Below are positions 1-7,655 of a stretch of DNA of 64,000 bases, in pieces. Position 1 is the first letter of the stretch. Every line of letters begins with the position of its first letter. The notes beneath the pieces were generated by a model, which made no database searches, had not been told where the DNA came from, and saw only the letters and a list, made by a program, of their open reading frames with translations. Location: positions 6,314,001 to 6,378,000 of the forward strand of contig NZ_CP062253.1 of assembly GCF_014863585.1 (NCBI RefSeq), given 5' to 3'. The position numbers and the translations under genes are program-made. This DNA comes from Pseudomonas gozinkensis (lineage in GTDB: Bacteria > Pseudomonadota > Gammaproteobacteria > Pseudomonadales > Pseudomonadaceae).

Positions 1-1
1 G

Positions 2-514
2 TTATCCGGCGCAGTGCGGGCGGTGCGTGGGGTGTTGCCGGCGGCACTGGCGGCGCGCAAGGCCGGGCGGACGCTGGTGGTGCCACGGGCGAATGCCGAG
101 GAGGCTTGTCTGGCGTCCGGACTGAGGGTGATCGCGGTGGATCATCTGCTGGAAGCCGTGGCGCATTTCAATGGGCATACACCGGTCGAGCCTTATGTCT
201 CGGATGGGCTGATCCATGCCGCCAAACCTTATCCGGACCTGAATGAGGTGCAGGGCCAACTGGCCGCCAAACGGGCGCTGCTGATTGCCGCCGCCGGTGC
301 GCACAACCTGCTGTTCAGCGGGCCACCGGGGACGGGCAAGACGTTGCTGGCCAGTCGATTACCGGGGTTGCTGCCACCGCTGGCCGAGAGTGAAGCGTTG
401 GAGGTGGCGGCGATTCAATCCGTCGCCAGCGGCGCGCCGTTGACCCACTGGCCGCAGCGCCCGTTCCGCCAACCACATCACTCGGCCTCCGGGCCGGCAC
501 TGGTCGGTGGCAGT
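2..514 (+). pseudogene. yifB: yifB/comM Mg-chelatase-like ATPase, 5' part (interrupted)
   Basis: Internal part of a YifB/ComM AAA+ ATPase; the true start lies left of the window. The visible reading frame carries the Walker A motif GPPGTGKT near position 328-351 and then the family segment leading to ALVGGS, where it is cut by a Tn7-like transposon at 515. Translation would run into the element and stop at about 530-532. The rest of the gene is at 21761-22408 in the same frame once the element and one 5-bp duplication are removed. ComM is known as a branch-migration helicase that helps integrate DNA during natural transformation. This copy should lack the C-terminal half of the ATPase and is probably inactive. 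Confidence 0.93.
510..514. repeat. Target-site duplication, left copy
   Basis: GCAGT directly precedes the left terminal repeat. An identical GCAGT directly follows the right terminal repeat at 21756-21760. Five-bp duplications are usual for Tn7-like transposition. The duplicated bases encode part of the VGGSS segment of YifB. Confidence 0.93.
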
Positions 515-562
515 TGGGACAAAAAGAAATAAAAGAGAAAACAAGGAATAAACTGAGAAAAC
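515..562. repeat. Left transposon end with putative TnsB-binding repeats
   Basis: The terminal repeat TGGGACAAAAAG (515-526) is followed by two similar direct repeats, about 525-542 and 545-562. Both have the form AATAAA, two or three bases, then GAGAAAAC. They resemble the three right-end repeats once those are reverse-complemented. Arrays of about 20-bp transposase sites at both ends are characteristic of Tn7-like elements. The binding role is inferred. Confidence 0.7.
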
Positions 563-1065
563 ATTGGGGGTTACGCGTTTCACCGCGGTTCTCGCGGTAC
601 CTGCCTCAGCTTGTGGTTTCACTCACTTCTTCGAGCGCGCGTGCCTTTCAAATCTGCAAGTTGAACTGCTTAGAGCCGGTGTCCAACACACCCCATTATT
701 CGTAGCCCAGCTATACCTCATAGCAATTATGTTTTTTTGCATAATTGTGCATAAAGCTTTTTTTGGACTCTGAAGTCATGCTTCCGCCCGGCTTTCCAAG
801 TCCTAGCTGCCAGATCTGGGTAGCGTGCGAGATCGAGCGACTTTTTCGTTGGCGATCACATTCATGTGTCGTAGCGAGCCTGTTTCTATCGGCTTGGCCC
901 GACTGCTAGGGTCAATCTTTAGCAGGCGTAACCACTTGGCTAGCGCCGATCGAGGGCGTCTCCACCGTAGCCATCCCGCAACGGCTCAGATATCGTATCG
1001 CCACTACGAAATATCCATATCGTTCGACCGGCTTCAGTGAGCGAGCGCATCAACAGGGAAGTGTT
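563..1065. other. Intergenic left-end region without a supported gene
   Basis: About 500 bp between the left transposon end and the first cargo gene. Short open frames here have no recognisable domains and no convincing ribosome-binding sites. The only clear structure is the inverted repeat at 725-756, listed separately. It probably contains the promoter for the gene starting at 1066. Confidence 0.6.
725..756. repeat. Palindromic site, copy 1
   Basis: AATTATG (725-731), an 8-base T-rich spacer, CATAATT (740-746), two bases, then GCATAAAG (749-756). The same arrangement, with identical arms and identical spacings, recurs at 5472-5503. The arms are complementary, so this is either a regulator-binding site or a weak hairpin. 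It lies about 310 bp upstream of the TcmP cluster. Confidence 0.6.
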
Positions 1066-2232
1066 ATGGCGGCGATACCAGTGGAGTACCATGGTCGGGA
1101 ACAGGCTTACGTAAAGCACACGATTCTAAAGACCTATCTCCAACGGCTTTTCATGATTATTGGCAGAAATGAAACAGTCATCAATTACGTAGACTGCTTC
1201 GCTGGTCCGTGGTCTGAAGAATCTGAGGATTTGCGCGACACCTCTATCGGCATTTCACTGAAGCTGATGAAAGACTGCGCCAAGTCGCTCGAAGAGGTCC
1301 ACGGCTGCAAAGTTAAATTCCGTGCCTTATACATCGAGAAAAACAAAGAAGCTTTCTCAAAGCTGAAAAGCTTTCTCGACAGCGATTCGAACTCCTGCGT
1401 TGCAGCAGACTGCATCCAGGGCGATTACACCACCAAAATTCCTGAGATTGCCGCGTGGGCATCGCATAACTTCACCTTCTTTTTTATCGACCCTAAAGGG
1501 TGGCGCAAGGTCATCAACGCTCCGGTGCTTGCTCCACTACTGGCGTTAAACAAAGCAGAGTTCCTCATCAACCTGATGTATGACTTCATCAACAGAGCGA
1601 TGTCGATGAAAGCCCAGCAGGCAAACGTGGAAGAGCTGTTGGGCAAACCGGTTAGCTTTTCGGGTAGAGAGTCGGCGACCGAGCGACAGCGCATTATCGT
1701 CACGCAGTACCGCCAGGCGATTGGAAGCCTTTACGGTGGCAGGTCGGCACACGTGACGGTGGAACGTCCCGGGATGGATCGTGTGCTGTATTTCCTGATT
1801 TATCTCACCCGACATCCAAAAGGCCTGATTGTCTTTAAAGAAGCCGCCGAGCAAATGCACATGATTCAACGCGTCAGTCAGTTTGAGACAAAATTGCGAC
1901 AACAATCGAGCAAACGCGCGCCGATCGACGACCTGTTTGGCACCATCGAGGAGCCGCCTGAGGCAACGGGTGCTCAAGACAATCGAACGCTTGCAAAGAC
2001 CTACTTGCTCACAAAGCTCTCGACGAGCCCGATGCTCATAGACAATGAGTGCTGGGCGGACTTTTTAGAAGAAACGGACCTATACCCTACGGACTTCCAG
2101 CTCGCCTTTAAAGAACTCGTGAAGGAAGGAAAGATATACAACTTGAATACAGACGTTAAAAGTCGGACAAAAAAACCTGTCCGACCTAATTGGCCAAGAG
2201 CAAGCGAGCGTTGGGCACTTTGCGCAGAATGA
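1066..2232 (+). CDS. tcmP: TcmP-like three-Cys-motif partner protein (first copy)
   Basis: A 388-aa protein with the hallmarks of the TcmP family, which is typically encoded beside three-Cys-motif DUF5131 proteins. The N-terminal stretch (KHTILKTYLQRL, about residues 18-29) leads into YVDCFAGPW near residue 41, which looks like motif I of a Rossmann methyltransferase. FFFIDPKGW near residue 139 resembles motif IV. The C-terminal third is helical and could be a winged-helix region. The start at 1066 follows a purine-rich GGGAAG a few bases upstream. It is followed after 250 bp by the DUF5131 gene (2483) and a second TcmP-like gene (3243). No member has a function I can cite with certainty; a methyltransferase-like or nucleic-acid-modifying role is inference. 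Confidence 0.75.
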   Translation: MAAIPVEYHGREQAYVKHTILKTYLQRLFMIIGRNETVINYVDCFAGPWSEESEDLRDTSIGISLKLMKDCAKSLEEVHGCKVKFRALYIEKNKEAFSKLKSFLDSDSNSCVAADCIQGDYTTKIPEIAAWASHNFTFFFIDPKGWRKVINAPVLAPLLALNKAEFLINLMYDFINRAMSMKAQQANVEELLGKPVSFSGRESATERQRIIVTQYRQAIGSLYGGRSAHVTVERPGMDRVLYFLIYLTRHPKGLIVFKEAAEQMHMIQRVSQFETKLRQQSSKRAPIDDLFGTIEEPPEATGAQDNRTLAKTYLLTKLSTSPMLIDNECWADFLEETDLYPTDFQLAFKELVKEGKIYNLNTDVKSRTKKPVRPNWPRASERWALCAE

Positions 2233-2375
2233 TCTCATCAATTCATTGGTGATACCCATGAGCAGCAATGAGTAAAATCCAACTCGTCACCGCTTGTCTT
2301 ATATATCAAATTAAAGTGACTTTTATTTATGTCGCCAGACTATTTGCCTAGTTTTTTGAAAGCTTTGTGGTATGC

Positions 2376-2404
2376 TTGAAACTTGGTAGGGATTAGAATA
2401 TATG
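2376..2404 (+). promoter_or_regulatory. Putative sigma70-type promoter
   Basis: TTGAAA (2376-2381) and TATATG (2399-2404) are separated by 17 bp, which is ideal for a sigma70 promoter. It lies about 80 bp upstream of the DUF5131 start at 2483, in the 250-bp gap after the first tcmP. This would let the DUF5131-tcmP2 pair be transcribed independently of tcmP1. Confidence 0.45.
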
Positions 2405-2482
2405 CGCCGCCTCTTCAGTGGCGAGTGCTATTTCAAACCCATGATTAAGACTTTCCTGCATGACGACAGGAGTGAAAGTGCA

Positions 2483-3226
2483 ATGAGTACCCAGACGAGC
2501 ATTGAATGGACTGAAATGACTTGGAACCCTATTGTTGGGTGCACCAAGGTATCGCCGGGCTGCAAGCATTGTTATGCAGAAAACATGGCCCATCGTTTGC
2601 AAGCGATGGGTACGCCAGGTTACGAGAATGGATTTAAGCTTAGCCTGCGCCCGGAAAAACTGCGAGAACCACTTCAGCGCAAAAAGCCGACCATTTATTT
2701 TGTAAATTCGATGTCTGACCTCTTTCATGAAAAAGTCCCGGATCATTATATCGATCAGGTCTTTGAGGTAATTCGCGAAGCAACGCAACATACCTTCCAA
2801 ATTCTGACAAAACGGGCCGAAAGACTCGCAGACTATTTTAGTAAGCGCACTCCACCGACCAATGCCTGGCTGGGCGTCTCGGTTGAGGACAAGGCATACG
2901 GTGTTCCTCGTATTGATTGCCTGCGTCGGGTCAATGCAACAATCAGGTTTCTTTCGGCAGAACCTCTTCTGGAAGATTTAGGCGAGATCGATCTGACCGA
3001 CATCCACTGGGTGATTGTCGGTGGCGAGTCAGGTAACAAGGCACGCCCAATGCAACAAGAATGGGTCGATAACATTCATCGCCAGTGCGATACATCAGGC
3101 TCGGCCTTCTTCTTCAAACAATGGGGAGGCTGGGGGGCAGACGGCGTCAAACGCTCGAAGAAAGCCAATGGGCGACTGTTGAACGGTCAAACCTGGGATG
3201 AGATACCTCTTTTGAATTTAGCCTGA
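2483..3226 (+). CDS. DUF5131 (phage Gp37/Gp68-like) three-Cys-motif protein
   Basis: A 247-aa protein beginning with a three-cysteine motif, CTKVSPGCKHCYAE (C-x6-C-x2-C), around residues 19-32. This motif defines the Gp37/Gp68 family, now DUF5131, and resembles the iron-sulfur site of radical-SAM enzymes without being canonical CX3CX2C. Further family features are YFVNSMSDLFHE near residue 75, the ILTKRAERL segment, and a late VIVGGESG followed by RPM near residues 180-188. The ATG at 2483 is preceded by AGGAG at suitable distance, so the longer in-frame start at 2402 is less likely. The gene sits between two tcmP genes, 16 bp before the second. A redox or modification chemistry on nucleic acids is plausible but unproven. 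Confidence 0.85.
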   Translation: MSTQTSIEWTEMTWNPIVGCTKVSPGCKHCYAENMAHRLQAMGTPGYENGFKLSLRPEKLREPLQRKKPTIYFVNSMSDLFHEKVPDHYIDQVFEVIREATQHTFQILTKRAERLADYFSKRTPPTNAWLGVSVEDKAYGVPRIDCLRRVNATIRFLSAEPLLEDLGEIDLTDIHWVIVGGESGNKARPMQQEWVDNIHRQCDTSGSAFFFKQWGGWGADGVKRSKKANGRLLNGQTWDEIPLLNLA

Positions 3227-3242
3227 GTTAGGGACAGACGAC

Positions 3243-4574
3243 ATGGCCAAGGATGAAAAATACAAATGGAATATTTTCACAGGAACGTATCCCCAGATTG
3301 ACCCGCACAGCAAGATAAAGCACAAAATCATTGAGGATTATATTCGCACTTACATCACAGTCGTGATGAGCAATCAGCGAATCCCCAAGATCGGGATAAA
3401 TATCATCGACGGCTTCTGTGGAGGTGGTGTTTACCAAGATGACGACGGTGTGGGCATCCACTACGGCTCACCGATCATTGCCTTGGATACCGTGCGACAA
3501 ACCGTCGCCGAGCTCAACATTCTAAGGCGACAAGATCGCGAGGTTGCAGCCAACTACTATTTCGTAGATATCAAGAAAGACAATATCGATTATTTACGTG
3601 GCGTGCTTTTTGAAAGGGGATACAGCCATCTTATCGACCAGAATGTATTTTTGCTCAAGTCGCGCTTTACCAATGCTCTTCCCGCTCTGATTAACCAAAT
3701 CAAGAAATTCAAGCTTTCCGAACGAGCACTGTTTCTGCTGGATCAATACGCGTACAAAGATGTGCCATTTTCGAGCATTCGAACCATTTTCAATGAAGTG
3801 GATAATGCAGAGGTTTTATTAACCTTCAACGTGGACAGTTTGATTGACTATCTGTCCGAACGAGATGAAAACCGCAAGGCACTGCAAAACATCGATCTTG
3901 AGAAGTACATTCCGTGGGAAAAACTTCCCTCTTTCAAGGCCACGATGCGTCGTGAATGGCAGCACCTCATACAGAGATTTCTGGCAGAAGGTATTCTGAA
4001 AGAAAGCGGCGCGGAATTCATGACGGTCTTTTTCATTACACCATTCGGTTCCAATCCAAGGACTTATTGGTTCATCCACCTTGCCAACAGCTATCGCGCC
4101 AATGCGGTGATGAAAGAAATCCATTGGAAGTACGGCAACCACTTTTCGCACTCCATGACGCCTGCATTGTTTGTTGGCTACGACACCAAGCGCGACATCC
4201 AGGTGACCGATCAGCGAAACCTGGGCTTCGGTGAGGAACACTTCTTCGATGGCGCGACCGGCAAGCGGATCGAGACGGAGCTGTCTGAACTGCTGCCAAG
4301 CAAGATCTACGACCAGCCAACCCAGTCGTTCGGAATGATGATGAGGGGCATGGCCAACGGGACTATGGCTAACGAAAGCATCGTTCGTGAAGCGCTTCAC
4401 ATGCCGATCCTGTGCAAGGACATCGAAGTCTTTGACAAGGATGGGCGAACCAAGCGCCGAAAAGGCAGCAGCATCAAGTCCACTGACATCTTGATGCCGG
4501 CCTCGCAACGCACCATGTTTTTCACCCCGTCGGTATCGGTGCCTCGTAAGGCGCAGTCAGACGCTGACGATTGA
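3243..4574 (+). CDS. tcmP: TcmP-like three-Cys-motif partner protein (second copy)
   Basis: A 443-aa protein starting 16 bp after the DUF5131 stop, so probably co-transcribed. The N-terminus has KHKIIEDYIRTYITVV followed by INIIDGFCGGGVY (about residues 53-65), the motif-I-like segment of TcmP proteins. LFLLDQYAYKDVP near residue 163 is a motif-IV-like segment. It differs clearly from the 388-aa TcmP at 1066, so the two are not a recent duplication. The C-terminus is basic (RTKRRKGSSIK) and could contact nucleic acid. Having two different TcmP proteins around one DUF5131 gene is unusual, since the family usually occurs as a pair. Function unknown; methyltransferase-like fold inferred. Confidence 0.75.
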   Translation: MAKDEKYKWNIFTGTYPQIDPHSKIKHKIIEDYIRTYITVVMSNQRIPKIGINIIDGFCGGGVYQDDDGVGIHYGSPIIALDTVRQTVAELNILRRQDREVAANYYFVDIKKDNIDYLRGVLFERGYSHLIDQNVFLLKSRFTNALPALINQIKKFKLSERALFLLDQYAYKDVPFSSIRTIFNEVDNAEVLLTFNVDSLIDYLSERDENRKALQNIDLEKYIPWEKLPSFKATMRREWQHLIQRFLAEGILKESGAEFMTVFFITPFGSNPRTYWFIHLANSYRANAVMKEIHWKYGNHFSHSMTPALFVGYDTKRDIQVTDQRNLGFGEEHFFDGATGKRIETELSELLPSKIYDQPTQSFGMMMRGMANGTMANESIVREALHMPILCKDIEVFDKDGRTKRRKGSSIKSTDILMPASQRTMFFTPSVSVPRKAQSDADD

Positions 4575-4662
4575 AGACCGCTCGAGTAGATTCACAAACT
4601 ATTTTTTCGCCCATTACCGAGTTGTTTTTTGCACGGCGGCTCGCTGATGTCAGGAGTTATTG

Positions 4663-5106
4663 ATGGTAGGTAAAAAACTCATTTGGGCCACTACGGTGAC
4701 TCTCGAATTGCTTTTTGCAGGTTTGGCGCAGGCTCAACAGCCGGTGGCAATCGCTCAGCGACCCGTGACCGTGCCGTATGAAGTAACTGAAGGTACGTTC
4801 CTTAATCTGAGACTGGAGCGTGTAGACCCTAACTATGTTGCGGCGATGGTCTACGAGAATGTTTACGACGACTACGAGAACGTGGCAATCGCGCGAGGTA
4901 GCCGCTTGTTTGGACGTCTGGTCAACAAGGTCAATGACTCACACGATGTGTATTTCACACAGCTACAGCTCAGCACCGGGCAAACGCTCAGTCTTGATCC
5001 TCCACTGCAAGCCACTTCTCCACTGGGTTCTGCAGGCATCATCGACTTCAAGCCAGGTGCCATTGCTGGAACCATCTGGCGACGAGATCAGGTAATGCCC
5101 CATTAA
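4663..5106 (+). CDS. Small secreted protein, VirB10/TrbI-like segment
   Basis: A 147-aa protein (ATG at 4663, GGAG six bases upstream; an in-frame TTG lies just before). Residues 1-25 form a signal peptide ending LAQAQQ, so the product should be exported. The mature part contains GTFLNLRLE, then ARGSRLFGRLVNK and LSTGQTLSLDPP. This pattern recalls the C-terminal beta-barrel domain of VirB10/TrbI conjugation proteins (a GS/GA-R-hydrophobic-G turn and an L-x-L-D-P strand), but it is much shorter and lacks a membrane anchor. It follows the TcmP cluster by 88 bp but is probably a separate unit. Function unknown. Confidence 0.55.
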   Translation: MVGKKLIWATTVTLELLFAGLAQAQQPVAIAQRPVTVPYEVTEGTFLNLRLERVDPNYVAAMVYENVYDDYENVAIARGSRLFGRLVNKVNDSHDVYFTQLQLSTGQTLSLDPPLQATSPLGSAGIIDFKPGAIAGTIWRRDQVMPH

Positions 5107-5209
5107 TGGCATTCCTCTCAAGAAAATTTGTCTGCACAGCCGCTACTCCCGATGGACAGGGCTCTAGCCACAGCCGTTTCCCTTAGATAGGAGCGCTGTG
5201 ACATTTGGC

Positions 5210-5303
5210 AATAAATGCAACTGATTGGAAATTGATGCAACTCACAGGCGGTGGGCAAGATTGATTGTTTACGCTTCATGTAGCTTTCAGAAATAAATGC
5301 GAC
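5210..5303. repeat. Direct repeats resembling insertion-sequence end repeats
   Basis: Three related 12-13-bp units occur here: AATAAATGCAAC (5210-5221), AATTGATGCAAC (5230-5241) and AAATAAATGCGAC (5291-5303). Repeats of this style are found at the ends of IS21-family elements. No istA/istB genes are present nearby, so this would be a leftover end. The family assignment is from memory and weak. Confidence 0.3.
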
Positions 5304-5471
5304 CGAAACCGCAGCAACTAACGACCTCAGCCACTGTTAAGGCAAGTTTGACGCGGTATGTGACGCCCCCCAAACTTACCAACTGTAAAGTTAGGCCCAA
5401 CGCGTGAGGCCAAGTCGGCTCACCAGCAGCTTGCACCCTTCGGTTTCATTGCCCAAACAGACAGTGAGAGA

Positions 5472-5503
5472 AATTATGAATTTTTGCATAATTCCGCATA
5501 AAG
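5472..5503. repeat. Palindromic site, copy 2
   Basis: AATTATG (5472-5478), 8-base spacer, CATAATT (5487-5493), two bases, GCATAAAG (5496-5503). Arms and spacings are identical to the copy at 725-756. The two copies bracket the TcmP cluster and the secreted-protein gene. Confidence 0.6.
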
Positions 5504-5701
5504 CAAATTTCGGTGATTTCGAATCTTGCCAGCTTGGGGAAAGCGCATATTGATCAGCCCTCGAAAGGCCGAGCCAGTAAAGAGGGAAAATGTCGTTTTT
5601 GTTCAGTCCGCGCCAGAAGCCGGATAGAGAGACTAACCAAACGTTGCAGATTTTACCTAGCAATGCAGACTTCAAAACGGTCCATGCTTTTTCACACAGC
5701 C

Positions 5702-5786
5702 TGGGCCAATAGCTGCCGCTCATGAACGACCGCTTTCGGCCATTAGCGGACGCTCACAAACGACCGCTACCGGCCAGAAGCGCGCT
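5702..5786. repeat. Cargo-boundary repeat cluster A
   Basis: Two tandem copies of a GACCGCT..GGCC.. type unit lie at 5727-5752 and 5761-5786. A partial inverted copy (GGCCAATAGCTGCCGCT) lies at about 5704-5720. It belongs to the same family as the repeats at 7517-7578, 8827-8880, 10058-10092 and 11701-11728. Confidence 0.6.
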
Positions 5787-5908
5787 TTCGGACAGGCATG
5801 CTTCCAGCCAAAAGTTGCCAACAAATCACCAAGCGTCTAAGGTCACAACAGAGCATAAATTGGTGCCTATTAAACTTTAGAATTTCCAATAAAATAAGGT
5901 AATAAATC

Positions 5909-6157
5909 ATGTTAGTAGAAAGAGTTGATTTGGGAAATGGTGGTAGTTTTGGTGTTGTGTTGACGCCACTCAAAGGAACCAGTTTTGAAAGCGATTGGGC
6001 CGCTAACACTGACCTTGTATTGGTCTCACTGCTGCATCCGGTCGGAAAGTCTTGCACTTATGGTAAAGGGATGGGGCATTATCGTCTTATAGATAAAATG
6101 AATCTTTCAGAATCTGACGCAATTGGTCTTTCTAAGTGGCTTGATGCCCAATTGTGA
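5909..6157 (+). CDS. 82-aa hypothetical protein, partner of the downstream fusion enzyme
   Basis: An 82-aa protein with no family I recognise. ATG at 5909 is preceded by AAGG about a dozen bases upstream. It has no signal peptide or membrane segment and ends in a helix, LSESDAIGLSKWLDAQL. The next gene starts 34 bp later on the same strand, and both are AT-rich relative to neighbours, so they probably form a two-gene unit. Its small size and position before a two-domain enzyme would suit an antitoxin, immunity or sensor partner, which is inference. It is bounded upstream by boundary repeat cluster A and the pair is bounded downstream by cluster B. Confidence 0.6.
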   Translation: MLVERVDLGNGGSFGVVLTPLKGTSFESDWAANTDLVLVSLLHPVGKSCTYGKGMGHYRLIDKMNLSESDAIGLSKWLDAQL

Positions 6158-6191
6158 ATCGCCCCTCTTTTCATATAAAAAGCGAGAAGTG

Positions 6192-7379
6192 ATGAATAGA
6201 CTGCCAGCGCTTACAGCAAAAGGTTTTTTACCACCAGGAACCCATGTTTGTTCTGCTCAAGAGTTCATTGACAGATTTTGTCTGGTCAACGAAAAAAGGA
6301 AGCAGCTCAGAAAAGCATTCGTAGACATTTTAGATTTCTCTAATGCGCGAAATGCAGTTTGTGTTTTAATTGGTGGGTCGTACGTGACGGACAAGGAGGA
6401 TCCTCACGACCTAGATGTGGTAATCGTTCTCCAGAAAAAGGAACATATACCTTCCAAGCCCGAGCGACTCATTTTAGATGGAAGACGAACTGATATCATG
6501 TTTTGCTCGATTGATGAGCCAATCATCGCATCATCTTTCGTGAGATTATTATCCTACGCTAGGTTTGGTCAAGAAGTGGGCGTGGTACAGATAAGTCTGA
6601 ATCATCCGGACAAAGCTTGGGAAACAACTCACGAACCTGATGACGAAACCTTCGAGGTGATCAAGAGGGCTTATTTTAATAGGCACTTAGTCGATCTAAA
6701 TGAGGTCCCAGGCGTCTTGGTAACTATTCATGGCATCATGTCGCACGCCGATTGGAATGCAAGTTTAATTCCAATCGCAAACAGCCAAGGATGGATTGTT
6801 GCACCATACATTTATGGATTTACAACACCCGATATTTTATTAAACAAAGGAAAAAGAAAAGAGGCTGTCGATCTGTTTAGAGATTGGATATTTTCTATAA
6901 AGGAAGATTACTGTCAAAATGGCGAACGAATTTCTGTAATTGCACACTCATTTGGCACTTATCTCATAGGGGCGTACTTGAGTGGATTTGAAGAATTTCC
7001 GCCAGTTAATTTCAATACCATCATCCTGACTGGAAGCATACTAAATAAACAATACGACTGGGAAAGTTGTGCTGGATTTAAAGTTGCACGAGTCAGAAAT
7101 GAAATCGCCCCTAATGATCAATGGGTAAAGTGGATGCCCAAAAAACCGGCTGAATGGTTAGGTCTTGATCCTTTATTCGGTCAAGCTGGCACAGAGGGGT
7201 TCGAATCAAAAAGCGAGATTTTGAGTCAGGCAACTAATAAAATATTTGACCATAACAATGTAATCAAAAAAGATGTAATAACCTCGATGTGGATGCCCTT
7301 TTTAAATAGCAACAGACACGCCAGCGACGAAGAAGGCTATAAGAGGCTTATGCAAAAAATCAAGAGCGGAGATTTATAA
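6192..7379 (+). CDS. Nucleotidyltransferase / alpha-beta hydrolase fusion protein
   Basis: A 395-aa protein with two apparently intact enzymatic halves. Residues about 40-110 have a polymerase-beta-type nucleotidyltransferase signature: GGS at 61-63, D73 and D75 in HDLDVVIVL, and a third acidic D101 in RTDIMF, similar to DUF6932-type transferases. Residues about 173-395 are an alpha/beta hydrolase: VTIHGIMSH oxyanion region (178-185), nucleophile elbow AHSFGT with Ser253, Asp309 in APNDQW and His354 in FDHNNV. The ATG at 6192 follows GAGAAG, 34 bp after the 82-aa gene; a longer frame from 6123 overlaps that gene and is less likely. I know no characterised protein with this pairing. A toxin or phage-defence effector with regulated lipase/esterase activity is possible but inferred. 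Confidence 0.75.
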   Translation: MNRLPALTAKGFLPPGTHVCSAQEFIDRFCLVNEKRKQLRKAFVDILDFSNARNAVCVLIGGSYVTDKEDPHDLDVVIVLQKKEHIPSKPERLILDGRRTDIMFCSIDEPIIASSFVRLLSYARFGQEVGVVQISLNHPDKAWETTHEPDDETFEVIKRAYFNRHLVDLNEVPGVLVTIHGIMSHADWNASLIPIANSQGWIVAPYIYGFTTPDILLNKGKRKEAVDLFRDWIFSIKEDYCQNGERISVIAHSFGTYLIGAYLSGFEEFPPVNFNTIILTGSILNKQYDWESCAGFKVARVRNEIAPNDQWVKWMPKKPAEWLGLDPLFGQAGTEGFESKSEILSQATNKIFDHNNVIKKDVITSMWMPFLNSNRHASDEEGYKRLMQKIKSGDL

Positions 7380-7516
7380 GGCAAAGTATTATTTCCGCTA
7401 TCACAATGCAGCTTTATCTTCGACAACCTCTATCGAGCAACATCCGTTAGAGATCAACAAGCACTGCGGGTTGTGCGCATCTCATAGTCAAATTCGACTA
7501 TGAGGGCTACCCGCAA

Positions 7517-7578
7517 CTGACCGCTATTGGCCGATTGCTGCCGATCACTACTAACCGCTTTCGGCCAATTGCTGCCCG
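7517..7578. repeat. Cargo-boundary repeat cluster B
   Basis: Two tandem units of the form CTGACCGCT-TTGGCC-ATTGCTGCC, at 7517-7543 and 7551-7578. They lie between the nucleotidyltransferase-hydrolase gene and the convergent RES gene, in a 276-bp gap with no gene. Confidence 0.65.
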
Positions 7579-7655
7579 TCGTAAGAGGAAGCAGACGACC
7601 CGATGCCCTTCAAGGAAGAGCAATAGCCACCATCCGAGTACCTCTTACACTTGTG

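Larger units (their letters stand above)
5107..5908. other. Intergenic region with several repeat remnants
   Basis: An 800-bp stretch with no convincing gene; short frames lack ribosome-binding sites and recognisable motifs. It holds three separate repeat features: short direct repeats at 5210-5303, the second palindromic site at 5472-5503, and copies of the GGCC-centred cargo-boundary repeat at 5702-5786. It looks like a scar zone between cargo units. Confidence 0.6.

Noticed and set aside
825..1040. 71-codon frame upstream of the first tcmP
   Set aside because: No ribosome-binding site, no recognisable motif, arginine/histidine-rich translation typical of non-coding sequence.
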